Shown here: one piece after another, positions 19,023-29,436 of the stretch | How the letters are laid out: each line of letters opens with the position of its first letter | Numbering within the stretch: the first letter of the stretch is position 1 | Assembly: GCF_034262375.1 (NCBI RefSeq) | Contig: NZ_CP139558.1 | Coordinates: 496,001 to 560,000, forward strand | Direction: 5' to 3' | Source: Mucilaginibacter sabulilitoris | GTDB taxonomy: Bacteria; Bacteroidota; Bacteroidia; Sphingobacteriales; Sphingobacteriaceae | DNA: 64,000 nt | The notes under the pieces: generated by a model | Seen by the model: only the letters and a program-made list of their open reading frames with translations | The model's database searches: none | Told to the model about the DNA's origin: nothing | Translations under genes and position numbers: made by a program

Positions 19023-20921
19023 ATGAAAATTCTAAAAAAAATAAAACTCGCCATTCGCCTGGTGTTATTGGTTGCGGCTTGCCCCTCAATTTTATTTGCA
19101 GCCGAAAATATAACGGTTTATAGTCCTGATAAACAGTTGCGTTTGGAGGTGTTTGATCATCAGGGAACTTTATCTTACTCGGTTTATTTCAAAAACAAAC
19201 CTGTTATTAATACCTCGGCTATGCAGATGAGTATTGATAAAAACTCACTTACAAATCAGGTTATCATTAATGGCAGTACATCGTATACGGTGAACGAAAG
19301 CTACCCGTGGTACGGGGCGCATGCAGTTGCTATAAATCACTGCAACGGTGCGAAAATAAAATTACTGCATGGCAAAAGCAGCTTTTTGCTTGATGTGAGG
19401 GTTTTTAATGACGCTGCCGCTTTTAGTTTTCAAATACCGGGCGATAAGAGCACGAGCCGTATCCCCAACGAATCAACCGAATTTAACATACCAGCCGGAA
19501 GTACGATATGGTATCATGATCTTAACGGGCATTATGAGGGGCAGCATGTTAAAAAACAAATAGATTCTGTAAAAGCCGGGCAATGGATAGCGCCGCCCGC
19601 CACATTCAAGTTACCGGGCGATGCCGGATATGCTTCTATTACCGAAGCCGACCTCAAAAATTATGCAGGAATGGCGCTACAGGCCGACGGTAAAGGTAAG
19701 CTTGTTTTGCAGTTAGCAGATCATCACCCTATATCACATCCTTATGAATTAAGGTATAGTAAAGATGATATAGCAAGGGTTTCAAAGCCGGCCGCCATCA
19801 CCGGAACCATTAATACCCCATGGCGGGTAATTATGGTTGGCGCCGACCTGAATACACTGGTTAACTGCGATGCGGTGCATAACTTATGCCCTCCGCCCAA
19901 TAAAAATTATTTCCCGCAGGGAATAAATACTTCGTGGGTAAAACCAGGCCGGGCGGTTTGGCAATATCTTGACGGCGGCGGCGATAAAACCGTAAATAAC
20001 ATGAAGGAATACTCACAGCTTGCTTCAGAGCTGGGTTTTGAGCACAACATACTGGAAGGTTTTTGGTCAAAATGGAGCGATGAGGAAATTAAGGACCTGG
20101 TAAGCTATTCTAAACAGCGAGGCGTGAGCATCTGGGTATGGATGCACTCAAAAGAACTGCGTGATTCAAGTGTAAGGCATGCCCAGTTTAAACGTTGCCA
20201 TGATTTGGGAATAGCCGGCTTAAAGATAGATTTTTTTGACAACGAGGCTAAGGAAGTGGTTGATCTGTACGAGGACATTTTAACTGAAACAGCCCGGTTA
20301 CATTTAATGGTTGATTTTCATGGCTCCAATAAGCCAACCGGTCAAATGCGTACATGGCCCAATGAACTAACACGCGAGGCGGTTAAAGGCATGGAATCAA
20401 GTAAGTTGGCAGACAGGGCCACACACAGTACCACCTTGCCATTTACCCGGTTTTTAGCAGGCCCTGCGGAATATACACCGGTGCATTTTGGCGAGCGCCG
20501 TAAAAACACTACCTGGACTAATCAAATTGCCAGTGCGGTTATTTTAAGCGCCCCAGTATTAACGTACGCCGCCAGTCCGCAACATTTGCTGGCCAGTCCG
20601 GGTGTTGATATTATTAAAAGCATTCCCTCGGTATGGGACGAAACCATTGTTCTGAAACCATCTACCATAGGCGAACTGGCCGTATTTGCCCGCAGAAAGG
20701 GAAATACATGGTTTTTAGCGGTTATGAACGGGGTACAACCCAAAAGCATCAAAATACCGCTAACCTTTTTAAAAGCTTCGGCTAAATGCACCAGTATTAA
20801 TGATGATCCTGATAACACAGGGGCTTTAAAAACCGGAAACTCCACAGCAAAAGCCACAGATGTTTTGTCATTGAATTTAGGTGTTGGCGGAGGGTATATA
20901 GGCAGATATACCATACAATGA
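19023..20921 (+). CDS. GH97 glycoside hydrolase, probably retaining alpha-galactosidase type
   Basis: A 632-residue secreted GH97 enzyme. A signal peptide of about 26 residues is followed by the GH97 N-terminal beta-super-sandwich ('SPDKQLRLEVFDHQGTLSY'), a catalytic TIM barrel (about 295-560) and a C-terminal beta domain. GH97 includes inverting alpha-glucosidases (SusB type, two Glu bases) and retaining alpha-galactosidases that use an Asp nucleophile in a barrel strand. Here 'GLKIDFFDNEAKE' provides Asp403 in that position and 'EAVKGMESSK' a possible acid/base Glu458, so the retaining alpha-galactosidase branch is more likely. This is inferred from motif placement. It is the last gene of locus B, 27 bp after SusD. 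Confidence 0.9.
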   Translation: MKILKKIKLAIRLVLLVAACPSILFAAENITVYSPDKQLRLEVFDHQGTLSYSVYFKNKPVINTSAMQMSIDKNSLTNQVIINGSTSYTVNESYPWYGAHAVAINHCNGAKIKLLHGKSSFLLDVRVFNDAAAFSFQIPGDKSTSRIPNESTEFNIPAGSTIWYHDLNGHYEGQHVKKQIDSVKAGQWIAPPATFKLPGDAGYASITEADLKNYAGMALQADGKGKLVLQLADHHPISHPYELRYSKDDIARVSKPAAITGTINTPWRVIMVGADLNTLVNCDAVHNLCPPPNKNYFPQGINTSWVKPGRAVWQYLDGGGDKTVNNMKEYSQLASELGFEHNILEGFWSKWSDEEIKDLVSYSKQRGVSIWVWMHSKELRDSSVRHAQFKRCHDLGIAGLKIDFFDNEAKEVVDLYEDILTETARLHLMVDFHGSNKPTGQMRTWPNELTREAVKGMESSKLADRATHSTTLPFTRFLAGPAEYTPVHFGERRKNTTWTNQIASAVILSAPVLTYAASPQHLLASPGVDIIKSIPSVWDETIVLKPSTIGELAVFARRKGNTWFLAVMNGVQPKSIKIPLTFLKASAKCTSINDDPDNTGALKTGNSTAKATDVLSLNLGVGGGYIGRYTIQ

Positions 20922-21025
20922 TAAATGCCGAAAAATAAAATTATGAGCCTGCAATAATTTATATCAAATAAAAAAGATAGTCAAGTAAACACGATTAAAC
21001 GATAAGCCACTTAAGTCCCTGAGTA

Positions 21026-21562
21026 ATGGTTTCAGAAATTGAATTGATCATATTAATTAAGGAAGGAAACATACAAGCCTTTGACCAGTTTTATAAACAA
21101 AACTGGAGGGCCTTATATCAAATGGCTTATCGTTCAACGTGTTCACAAGAGGATGCGAAAGATCTTGTGCAAACGGTTTTTATAAATTTATGGAACTGCC
21201 GGTACAACTTAGAGCCTGAGCGTTATAATGCGTCTTATCTTTTCAGGATGCTAAAAAACAATATCATCAATTTTTATAAGCAGGATTCGGCCCGGAAAAA
21301 AAGACTGGAAAAGCTATTACAATTTGATAACGCTGATCAATACACCAATGAAGATAGCTTGATAGCCAAAGAGCTATCTGTTGTAATTGAAGGTGAGATC
21401 AAGGAATTACCCCGTAAAATGCAGGAAGTTTTTATTTTATCGAGGCATCAAAACCTGTCGGTAAATGAAATTTCTGAAACCCTTAATATTACTCCGCGTA
21501 CGGTTAAAAACCAACTCTCCAATGCCCTGAAAATACTACGCACCAAATTGGGTATGTTTTAA
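21026..21562 (+). CDS. ECF sigma-70 factor (FecI-like), locus C
   Basis: A 178-residue ECF sigma factor that opens locus C. Region 2 is visible as 'EDAKDLVQTVFINLWNCR'. Region 4 is visible as 'ELPRKMQEVFILSRHQNLS' with the helix-turn-helix 'VNEISETLNITPRTVKNQLS'. It differs clearly from the locus B sigma factor, so the two loci should respond to different ligands. FecR, SusC (STN type) and SusD follow in the canonical order. The 104-bp gap before it has no clear promoter or terminator, leaving open read-through from the GH97 gene. Confidence 0.92.
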   Translation: MVSEIELIILIKEGNIQAFDQFYKQNWRALYQMAYRSTCSQEDAKDLVQTVFINLWNCRYNLEPERYNASYLFRMLKNNIINFYKQDSARKKRLEKLLQFDNADQYTNEDSLIAKELSVVIEGEIKELPRKMQEVFILSRHQNLSVNEISETLNITPRTVKNQLSNALKILRTKLGMF

Positions 21563-21681
21563 TGGCCTGATTATAAAAAATGCAAATAAATCTGGTACCC
21601 AAACCATTTAGTCTTGTATATATAGTATCAAAACCAGAAAGCGGCTTTAAAGCTGGTTTATAAACTTAAAAACAGATTAAC

Positions 21682-22557
21682 ATGATGGAATGGCGAAAGC
21701 CCGCCTCCGGCAATAAAACGGGGGAAGATCATCTTCAGGATGAGGAAGCTATGCTTGCTGTGGAAAAGGAAATGCTGTGTAATATCCATAAAGAAATTTT
21801 TGGAAAATGGTATTTCATTAAAACCACTGCGGCAAAATACACTATGGCTGCTTCTTTATTATTGATGTGTTGCGCTTCATTTTTTTATGCGAGATTCTCA
21901 AAAACTGACATTAACCGGATCACGGTGGTCGTAAAAAAAGGCAATATCAAAATGGTTACCCTTCCCGACGGATCAACTGTTTGGCTGAATTCTGGTTCCA
22001 TCATAAAATTTCCTGAACAATTTGGCAAAACCCGGGAAATACAACTGATTAACGGTGAAGCTTATTTTGATGTGAAGCATGATAGCCATTCGCCGTTTAT
22101 TGTGCATTATGGGCATTTACACGCACGGGTACTGGGTACGGCGTTTAATATTAAATCGTATAAAAACATACACGATGTAAGGTTAACTGTTACCCGCGGC
22201 CGGGTAGAAGTTGGTAATAAGGCAGCGAGTTTTGGCGTACTAACGCTTGATAAAGAAATTATTTTCGATCAGAAAAAAGGCACCCACCGGATCAGAACTG
22301 TTGATGCTGAAAAGATAGCAGCCTGGCGATCAAATGAGATCAATTTATATAATGTTCCGTTTGATGAACTTATAATGCGGTTAGAAAGTATCTACGGCAT
22401 CCACGTCAATTATGATCAAACCAATACCAATCATTTAACCGCAACCATTCATTTTACAGGCGGTAATACTTTACAATATGTGTTGGAAATTATCAAGACC
22501 ATCTATCATTTAAACTATGATATCAAAGGGAAGGAGGTTTATCTGAAAAAGAGCTGA
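21682..22557 (+). CDS. FecR-type anti-sigma factor, locus C
   Basis: A 291-residue anti-sigma factor, shorter than the locus B FecR mainly in the N-terminal part. A membrane segment lies near residues 54-70 ('MAASLLLMCCASFFYA'). The periplasmic FecR domain shows 'LPDGSTVWLNSGSIIKFPEQF', 'INGEAYFDVKHD' and 'RVLGTAFNIKSY'. The C-terminal DUF4974-like part shows 'NLYNVPFDELIMRLESIYGI'. It should hold the sigma factor encoded 119 bp upstream and be released through contact with the STN domain of the SusC encoded downstream. The start is at a double ATG (21682/21685). Confidence 0.92.
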   Translation: MMEWRKPASGNKTGEDHLQDEEAMLAVEKEMLCNIHKEIFGKWYFIKTTAAKYTMAASLLLMCCASFFYARFSKTDINRITVVVKKGNIKMVTLPDGSTVWLNSGSIIKFPEQFGKTREIQLINGEAYFDVKHDSHSPFIVHYGHLHARVLGTAFNIKSYKNIHDVRLTVTRGRVEVGNKAASFGVLTLDKEIIFDQKKGTHRIRTVDAEKIAAWRSNEINLYNVPFDELIMRLESIYGIHVNYDQTNTNHLTATIHFTGGNTLQYVLEIIKTIYHLNYDIKGKEVYLKKS

Positions 22558-22582
22558 ACCACTAAACAAATAATGTCAATAC

Positions 22583-22600
22583 CCCTGGCTGATACCAGGG
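22583..22600 (+). promoter_or_regulatory. Small hairpin in the FecR-SusC leader of locus C
   Basis: Arms CCCTGG (22583-22588) and CCAGGG (22595-22600) enclose a 6-nt loop CTGATA. The hairpin ends 92 bp before the SusC start with no T-run. It parallels the hairpin at 13931-13956 in locus B, which has loop CTGTAA and ends 75 bp before its SusC. A role in leader RNA control is inferred only from this parallel. Confidence 0.3.
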
Positions 22601-22692
22601 ATACCGACAAAGTATGGAATATAAATTATTGGCAGGTTCCAAGCTAATCCAATAATTCATATAGTTTTTTCATTAAAAAAACCTTAGTAAAG

Positions 22693-25600
22693 ATGATAAA
22701 AAAACAGACTAAATTATTTACTTTTTTCAGGAAAGTATCCATAGTCGTTATGATTTGTTCATTGGCATTCGGCCAGATATTACAGGCGAAAGAGATAGAT
22801 GGACAAGTTTCTGATTATCCTGTTAAAGTTTCGTTTAGTAACGAATCGTTGCAAAACTCAATAGATAAGCTTGAAAAGCTATCAAATGTAAAGTTTTCGT
22901 ATAACCCGGCAGATTTAAAGGGATATATCACAACACCGCGTAAATTTCAGAATGAGCCGCTTGGCAAAGTATTAAATTACTTGTTTATTAAAACCCGCCT
23001 GGTTTTTAAAGAAATAAATACCGGCATTGTAATTTATGATAAAACAGCTTCATTAAAGACAAACCTGATAACCAATAAAACCGATGAGCAAAATATTACA
23101 AATGAAGCTGCTGATATTACAATTACAGGTAAGGTATCAGATGCAAGCGGGCCACTGCCGGGTGTAACGGTAAGTATCGAGGGTAGCGTAAAGGGTATAA
23201 TTACGAATGAGAAGGGTAATTATACCCTTAAGGCAGCCCCTGATGCTAATTTAATATTTACATCTGTAGGGTATAAAACGCAGAAGATAGCTGTTAACAA
23301 CCGCACGGTTATTAACTTAACTATGGAGTCTGACATGAAAGCACTTAGTGATGTGATAGTAGTTGGTTATGGTGTTCAAAAAAAATCAGATGTAACGGGG
23401 TCAATTGTTTCGGTTAATGAACAGGCTCTGCGTGATATTCCTGCTGCCAATTTGGGTCAGGCGCTGCAGGGGCAAGCTGCAGGTGTTGATATTCAAAAAG
23501 GTAACGGTAACAGTCACCCAGGTGCAGCGCCATCCATTTTGATTAGGGGAACCCGGTCAATTAATGCCTCTAACTCTCCTTTGATTGTGGTTGATGGCAT
23601 CCCTTTTAACGGTAGCCTTAACGATATAAATCCCGACGATATAGTTTCCCTTGAAGTGTTAAAAGATGCTTCATCAACCGCTATTTATGGTTCAAGGGGC
23701 GCCAACGGCGTGCTGTTGGTATCTACGCGCCGCGGAAAAAAAGGAGGTGCAAGCATAAGCTATAGCGGTTATGCTGGATATAATAAACCAATGGGACATT
23801 ACAATATTATGAACGGCCCTCAATTTGAAGATTTGAAAAAGTGGGGACTGATCAATGGTAACCCCGGCAAATACACCGGCATTGATGATCCGGCCTTTTT
23901 AACTGATGGCTCTTTTGCACCCCAGGAGGTGGCCTCAATAAAATCCGGGCGCAGTACCGACTGGCAGGACCTTATTTATAAAAAAGGGTTTGTAACCGAC
24001 CATCAGTTAGGTGTTTCCGGCGGGAACGATCAAACACAGTATGCCATATCCGGCGGGTATTATAATGAAACGGGCATTTATTTCGGCCAGTCCTTTGTAC
24101 GTTATTCTATTAAGCTAAGTGTTGACCAGCAGCTGGGTAAAAATGTTAAAATAGGACTGAGCAGTTTAAACTCACTAAGCTATACTAACGGCGAAAACGC
24201 TAACCCGCTTGGGCAGGCATTAAGAGCAAGCCCGCTTTCAACACCTTATGATGATGCTACCGGCAAACTGGTAGGTTTTACCGCCGGAAGTGCCAACCAG
24301 GTATGGAACCCATTGGCCAATTTTGTTCCGAACGCGGCTGTTGAAACCCGCAAAAGGTTCGGAACTTTTACTACTGCTTATGCTGAGGTAAACATCGCTC
24401 CCGGATTAAAGTACAGGTTTAACGGAGGCGCTGAAATAAGGCCCGATATATATGGAAATTTTTATGCCAGCGCAACCACCAATAACCTGGGCGGGGCATC
24501 AACAGCAAACAATCAAAGCATTTACAATTATAACTACACGCTTGAAAATATATTAACTTACGACAGGACCATTGCGCAAAAACACCACATTAATTTTACT
24601 GGCCTCTATAGTTTGCAGGAAAGCCAGAGTGAGTCAAACTCATTTAGCTATAATAATATTTTATCAGATGGTGTTCAGTATTATAACCCGCAGTACGGTT
24701 CTAATTTAAGCGGTTCAGGTTCCTACTCCAAATGGGATATCATCTCATATATGGCGAGGGTAAATTACGGATATGCCAATAAATACCTGCTAACATTAAC
24801 CATGCGCTCAGACGGGTCATCACGTTTAGCTCCCGGCAATAAGTATCATGTGTTCCCATCAGCAGCAGCGGCCTGGAACGTTACGCAGGAGCCATTTCTT
24901 AAAAACTCCAATGTGCTTTCAAATCTTAAATTACGGTTAAGCTATGGTACGGTAGGTAACACCGCCATTAATCCTTATCAAACCCTTGGCGGCTTATCAT
25001 CGGTTAATTACAATTTTGGCTCAACTAACTTAACTGGCGCATATCCAACAAGTGTTCCCAATCCAAATCTTACCTGGGAATATACATCTACATTGAATGC
25101 CGGTGTAGACTTTGGATTTTTTAACGGGCGCATCAGCGGTACTATTGATGCCTATCATCAACGCACCAAATCATTATTGCTGCCGTTATCCCTGCCACCT
25201 ACATCGGGTATTCCCAACAGTATTTTAACCAACGTAGGCCAAACTCAAAATAAGGGTATTGAAGTAAGTTTAAGTACTATTAATATTCCGGGTAACGGCA
25301 GGAACAGTTTTAGCTGGACCACTAATCTTAATATCACCTTTAACCGGGGTAAAGTAACTAAGTTATCAAGCGGGGTTACCCAGGATATTACAAACGGCCT
25401 GTTTGTAGGGCAGCCTATAAACGCTATATATGATTATAAAAAGATTGGTATATGGCAAAATACCAGTGCTGATAGCGCCATGGCCAAAAGCCTAGGGCTT
25501 ACTACCACCGGTACAGGCTCAGTTATAGGTACTATCAGGGTTGAGGATGTAAATAAAGATGGTAAGATCAATGCCAGCGACAGAATAGTACTCGGATCTG

Positions 25601-26094
25601 ATCAGCCTAAATACACAGGTGGTTTTACCAACCGTATTGCCTATAAAGGATTTGACTTTACAATAGTTGCTGTTTACAGGGTAGGGGGACTGATCACTTC
25701 CAAACTATTCCAGAGCGGTAGTTTTATCAATACCTTCCAGGGTAATTATAATAACCTGAATGAAGATTACTGGACCCCAACCAATCATCAGAATTATTAT
25801 CCTAAACCGAACTCTGCGTCAACCAATACACCTTACTCATCGTTAATGAGCTACTTTGACGGTACTTTTCTTAAAGTGAGGAGCCTTACACTGGGTTATT
25901 ACATGCCCGAGGCGATAACAAAACGCATCAAGGCGAGATCATTAAGGGTGTATGCAACGGCCCAGAATCCATTTATACTTTTTTCGCCATATCGTGATGA
26001 TTTTCATGGCCTTGATCCGGAAACAGCCGGAGCTTTAAACGTAGATACACCGCCTACCAGGTCATTTACATTCGGTATTAATATGACACTTTAA
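22693..26094 (+). CDS. SusC-like TonB-dependent transducer with STN domain, locus C
   Basis: A full-length 1133-residue SusC-family importer. It has a signal peptide (about 1-33, ending near ILQAKE) and an STN domain (about 45-115, 'NESLQNSIDKLEKLSNVKFSY') for signalling to FecR. A carboxypeptidase-regulatory-like domain (about 140-210) is followed by a TonB-box-like 'SDVIVVGYGVQKKSDVTGS' near 219-235. The plug carries 'ILIRGTRSINASNSPLIVVDG' and 'VLKDASSTAIYGSRGANGV', then comes the barrel. It precedes SusD by 11 bp. It should import the oligosaccharides produced from the locus C substrate and, when loaded, activate the locus C sigma factor. Confidence 0.96.
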   Translation: MIKKQTKLFTFFRKVSIVVMICSLAFGQILQAKEIDGQVSDYPVKVSFSNESLQNSIDKLEKLSNVKFSYNPADLKGYITTPRKFQNEPLGKVLNYLFIKTRLVFKEINTGIVIYDKTASLKTNLITNKTDEQNITNEAADITITGKVSDASGPLPGVTVSIEGSVKGIITNEKGNYTLKAAPDANLIFTSVGYKTQKIAVNNRTVINLTMESDMKALSDVIVVGYGVQKKSDVTGSIVSVNEQALRDIPAANLGQALQGQAAGVDIQKGNGNSHPGAAPSILIRGTRSINASNSPLIVVDGIPFNGSLNDINPDDIVSLEVLKDASSTAIYGSRGANGVLLVSTRRGKKGGASISYSGYAGYNKPMGHYNIMNGPQFEDLKKWGLINGNPGKYTGIDDPAFLTDGSFAPQEVASIKSGRSTDWQDLIYKKGFVTDHQLGVSGGNDQTQYAISGGYYNETGIYFGQSFVRYSIKLSVDQQLGKNVKIGLSSLNSLSYTNGENANPLGQALRASPLSTPYDDATGKLVGFTAGSANQVWNPLANFVPNAAVETRKRFGTFTTAYAEVNIAPGLKYRFNGGAEIRPDIYGNFYASATTNNLGGASTANNQSIYNYNYTLENILTYDRTIAQKHHINFTGLYSLQESQSESNSFSYNNILSDGVQYYNPQYGSNLSGSGSYSKWDIISYMARVNYGYANKYLLTLTMRSDGSSRLAPGNKYHVFPSAAAAWNVTQEPFLKNSNVLSNLKLRLSYGTVGNTAINPYQTLGGLSSVNYNFGSTNLTGAYPTSVPNPNLTWEYTSTLNAGVDFGFFNGRISGTIDAYHQRTKSLLLPLSLPPTSGIPNSILTNVGQTQNKGIEVSLSTINIPGNGRNSFSWTTNLNITFNRGKVTKLSSGVTQDITNGLFVGQPINAIYDYKKIGIWQNTSADSAMAKSLGLTTTGTGSVIGTIRVEDVNKDGKINASDRIVLGSDQPKYTGGFTNRIAYKGFDFTIVAVYRVGGLITSKLFQSGSFINTFQGNYNNLNEDYWTPTNHQNYYPKPNSASTNTPYSSLMSYFDGTFLKVRSLTLGYYMPEAITKRIKARSLRVYATAQNPFILFSPYRDDFHGLDPETAGALNVDTPPTRSFTFGINMTL

Positions 26095-26105
26095 ATTGAA
26101 ATAAG

Positions 26106-27815
26106 ATGAAAAGGATATCCATATACTTATACACCTGTTTGTTTTTAGGGCTTATAACTACAGCATGTAAAAAAACACTGATAGAAAACCCAAAATCGGG
26201 CCTTACTCCGGCCTTTTTTACAACAACGCAGGGTTTTCAGGCAGGCCTTACCGCCGCTTACGCGGGTTTTAGAACCATCTGGGGGCCCGATACCTATTTT
26301 GAAATGACCGTGCCCGGAACCGATGAGTTCATTGCCGGGAATGATGGCAACAATGGCATGGTTAAATATAACAGTAACTTTAATACCTCTGATGGTACGG
26401 TTGCAACCATCTGGAAAAACTGTTACACTTATATCAATACCTGTAACGGACTCATTGATAATGCTCCTGCCGGTATAGACGAAGCCACCAAAACCAGTAC
26501 CATTGCCGAGGCAAAGTTTCTGCGGGCAAATTATTATTTTGTGTTGGTACAGTCTTGGGGCGATGTAACCCTGAATAAAACGTTTCAGGCTACCCCAACA
26601 ACGTCTGCCACACGGGCTAAAATGGCCGATGTATATGATTTTATCATTCAGGACCTGAAAGATGCCATTGCCGTATTGCCGGCCGGCCCGCTAACCAGCG
26701 GCGTTCTGCCGGGTAAGGCCACGAAAGCGGCTGCTATGCATGTGCTGGCCAAAGTATATTTAACAAGGGCAGGCTCGTCGGCCAAACAAGCTGATGATTA
26801 TAAAAATGCATATACCATTGCAACTGACTTGATCAATAATGTTGCCCCTGCGGCGGGTTTAAGGTTACAGCAGGATTTTGGAAGTGTATTTGCTGAAGGT
26901 AATGAAGCAAATAGCGAGATATTGTGGACCGTACAACACACACCTACATTAGCTTATAATGGATCGCCAAAACAAGATAACCGGGAGCCCGATAATTTGC
27001 TGTGCCATTTGTTTGCCCCAAAATATGAAGTTCAGCCGGGTATGCAGCGTAGTACGCTTTACGGTCGGCCCTATATACGGGCAGTACCTACTCATTGGCT
27101 TACGGATACCGTATTTAGTGAAAGGGTGAACGATCAACGTTATAAAAAAACATTTCAAACAGTTTGGTTATGCAATAACGCGGCCTCCGTACCTACCTGG
27201 CCAAATCCGTTACCCGCCGGGGCCCCGGCAAGCGCCAGTCCGGGTGCGCCTAAATTTACGGTAGGCGATACCGCGATATGGATGCCTGGATATGAAATGA
27301 CCGCGTCGCAAATTGCCGGATATCGTTACCAGGTTATTCCGCCAAGTAAATATAGCATCGCGTTATCGCCGGCCATGATTAAATATTTTGATACCAAACG
27401 CCCTGATCAAAATTCGCCTTCTATAAGACCAATTATCATCTATCGCCTGGCCGAAACTTATTTGATTGCTGCCGAAGCGCTATTTATGGATGGGCGTGCC
27501 GGGGATGCCGTGCAGTATATAAACGCGGTACGGGAACGGGCGGCTTTCCCATCCGGCAATCCTGGAGCAATGGATATTACCGCGGATAAACTTACGTTGG
27601 ATTTTATTTTGGATGAGCGTTCAAGAGAACTTTGCGGTGAATTGATGCGCTGGATGGATTTGGCCAGAACCGGCAAGCTATTGGAGCGCGTAAAACTGCA
27701 TAATACCGATGGCCGGAATAATATTAAACCATTTCATGTCCTGCGGCCAATTCCGCAAACACAAATAGATGCCACTATTACCGGCACCCCGTATCCTCAA
27801 AACCCTGGTTGGTAA
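26106..27815 (+). CDS. SusD-like glycan-binding lipoprotein, locus C
   Basis: A 569-residue SusD/RagB-family lipoprotein with lipobox ITTAC followed by KK. Family marks are 'AFFTTTQGFQAGLTAAYAG', the central 'EAKFLRANYYFVLVQSWGDVTL', and C-terminal 'RLAETYLIAAEALFMDG' and 'LDERSRELCGELMRWMDLAR'. It is somewhat longer than the locus B SusD because of a loop around residues 355-410 rich in Pro, Ala and Gly, which could shape the binding surface. It pairs with the SusC encoded 11 bp upstream. Confidence 0.95.
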   Translation: MKRISIYLYTCLFLGLITTACKKTLIENPKSGLTPAFFTTTQGFQAGLTAAYAGFRTIWGPDTYFEMTVPGTDEFIAGNDGNNGMVKYNSNFNTSDGTVATIWKNCYTYINTCNGLIDNAPAGIDEATKTSTIAEAKFLRANYYFVLVQSWGDVTLNKTFQATPTTSATRAKMADVYDFIIQDLKDAIAVLPAGPLTSGVLPGKATKAAAMHVLAKVYLTRAGSSAKQADDYKNAYTIATDLINNVAPAAGLRLQQDFGSVFAEGNEANSEILWTVQHTPTLAYNGSPKQDNREPDNLLCHLFAPKYEVQPGMQRSTLYGRPYIRAVPTHWLTDTVFSERVNDQRYKKTFQTVWLCNNAASVPTWPNPLPAGAPASASPGAPKFTVGDTAIWMPGYEMTASQIAGYRYQVIPPSKYSIALSPAMIKYFDTKRPDQNSPSIRPIIIYRLAETYLIAAEALFMDGRAGDAVQYINAVRERAAFPSGNPGAMDITADKLTLDFILDERSRELCGELMRWMDLARTGKLLERVKLHNTDGRNNIKPFHVLRPIPQTQIDATITGTPYPQNPGW

Positions 27816-27869
27816 ACCAGGGTACTTAAATATCAACCTAAATAAAGCATAAAGCAACCATAAAATTAT

Positions 27870-29426
27870 ATGAAAAAGCACAGTCCATTATTCGGTATCT
27901 TTTTTGCCTTTCTTTTGTTTTTTTACGGCTCCCCGGCGCGGGCCGACGTTGGATCGGCACCCGAAACATCACCTTACAATGTAAAGCTTTATGGCGTAAC
28001 AGGCGATGGAAAAACAATTGATACTAAAGGGATCAATAAAGCTATTGATGCCGCGGCGGCAGCGGGCGGAGGCACGGTTTACTTCCCCGCCGGAAATTAT
28101 CTGAGCGGATCTATTCACCTGAAAAGTAATATCTCTCTATATATCGATCAGGGGGCTACCATCATTGCAGCCCCGATTGCCGATGAATCGGGCTATGATT
28201 TGCCGGAAGAAAAGATAGATAATAAATACCAGGATTTTGGGCACCGCCACTGGCATAATAGTTTAATATGGGGCGAAAACCTGCATGATATTTCTATACT
28301 GGGGCCAGGCACCATTTGGGGCAAGGATCTGGTGCGGAGCAATAAGGGAGAGGACGATAAACGCCCAAACAAAAGCATCAGTCTTTATTTGTGCCGTAAT
28401 GTGATCATCAAGGATGTCTCCATTCTGCATGGCGGCTGGTTTGGCATACTTGCTACCGGGATAGATAATTTTACCATTGATAATGTAAAAATGGATACCA
28501 ACCGCGATGGTATGGACATTGATTGCTGCCGTAATGTGCGCATCTCCAACTGTAGTGTTAATTCTCCTTATGATGATGGTATCTGTTTAAAAAGCACCTT
28601 TGGACTTGGTTTTGCACGGGCCACCGAAAATGTTACCATTACCAATTGCCAGGTAAGCGGTTATGATGAAGGATCATTTTTAGATGGTACATTTAAACGT
28701 AACGAAAAAAAATATTCTGACGGGAACCCTACCGGCCGCATAAAAATGGGCACCGAATCAAACGGAGGATTTAAGAATGTTACCATTTCTAACTGTGTGT
28801 TTGATTACTGTCGCGGTTTAGCACTCGAAACGGTTGACGGTGCGCTTTTAGAAGACGTAACCATTACCAATATTACCATGCGCGATATTGTAAATGCCCC
28901 AATATTTGTACGCCTCGGCGCCCGTATGCGCGCACCAGAAGGTACACCTGTAGGCTCGCTCAAAAGAGTGATCATCAGCAATGTGATGTGTTATAATGCT
29001 GATAGTAAACACGGGGCTATTATCAGTGGTATTCCGGGCCATGATATTGAAGATCTGCAGTTAAGCAACATCAGGATATATTATAAAGGAGGAGGCACAA
29101 AAGAACAATCAACGCGTGAAGTGCCGGGTTTGGAAAAAGAATATCCCGAACCTTATCGTTTTGGTACGATGCCCTCGTATGGCTTCTTTATCCGGAATGT
29201 TAAAGCGCTTAAAATGAATGATGTGGAAGTGAGTTATATTGACCAGGACCTTCGGCCGGCGTTTATACTCGATCACGTGACCGGTGCCGACTTGCAGCAT
29301 ATCAAAGCTCAAAAGGCAGCCAATACACCTACGTTTGTTTTAAATGAGGTAAAAGACTTTAATATCAATAATAGTCTGCCGGTATCAAATACTAAACTGG
29401 CCAACGCAAATAAAAAGGAGTTGTAA
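27870..29426 (+). CDS. GH28 polygalacturonase/rhamnogalacturonase-type hydrolase
   Basis: A 518-residue secreted GH28 beta-helix enzyme; the signal peptide ends near SPARA. It opens with 'YNVKLYGVTGDGKTIDTKGIN' and carries the catalytic signatures 'NRDGMDIDCC' and 'YDDGICLKS' (Asp and Asp-Asp), plus 'GRIKMGTESNGGFKN', which stands where classical polygalacturonases have RIK. The family inverts and cleaves alpha-galacturonosyl linkages in homogalacturonan or rhamnogalacturonan. It starts 54 bp after SusD and is the first of nine closely spaced enzyme genes. Together with the second GH28 and the GH105 it points to a pectic backbone as the substrate. Exo or endo action cannot be read from the sequence. 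Confidence 0.92.
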   Translation: MKKHSPLFGIFFAFLLFFYGSPARADVGSAPETSPYNVKLYGVTGDGKTIDTKGINKAIDAAAAAGGGTVYFPAGNYLSGSIHLKSNISLYIDQGATIIAAPIADESGYDLPEEKIDNKYQDFGHRHWHNSLIWGENLHDISILGPGTIWGKDLVRSNKGEDDKRPNKSISLYLCRNVIIKDVSILHGGWFGILATGIDNFTIDNVKMDTNRDGMDIDCCRNVRISNCSVNSPYDDGICLKSTFGLGFARATENVTITNCQVSGYDEGSFLDGTFKRNEKKYSDGNPTGRIKMGTESNGGFKNVTISNCVFDYCRGLALETVDGALLEDVTITNITMRDIVNAPIFVRLGARMRAPEGTPVGSLKRVIISNVMCYNADSKHGAIISGIPGHDIEDLQLSNIRIYYKGGGTKEQSTREVPGLEKEYPEPYRFGTMPSYGFFIRNVKALKMNDVEVSYIDQDLRPAFILDHVTGADLQHIKAQKAANTPTFVLNEVKDFNINNSLPVSNTKLANANKKEL

Positions 29427-29436
29427 AATTAATAAC

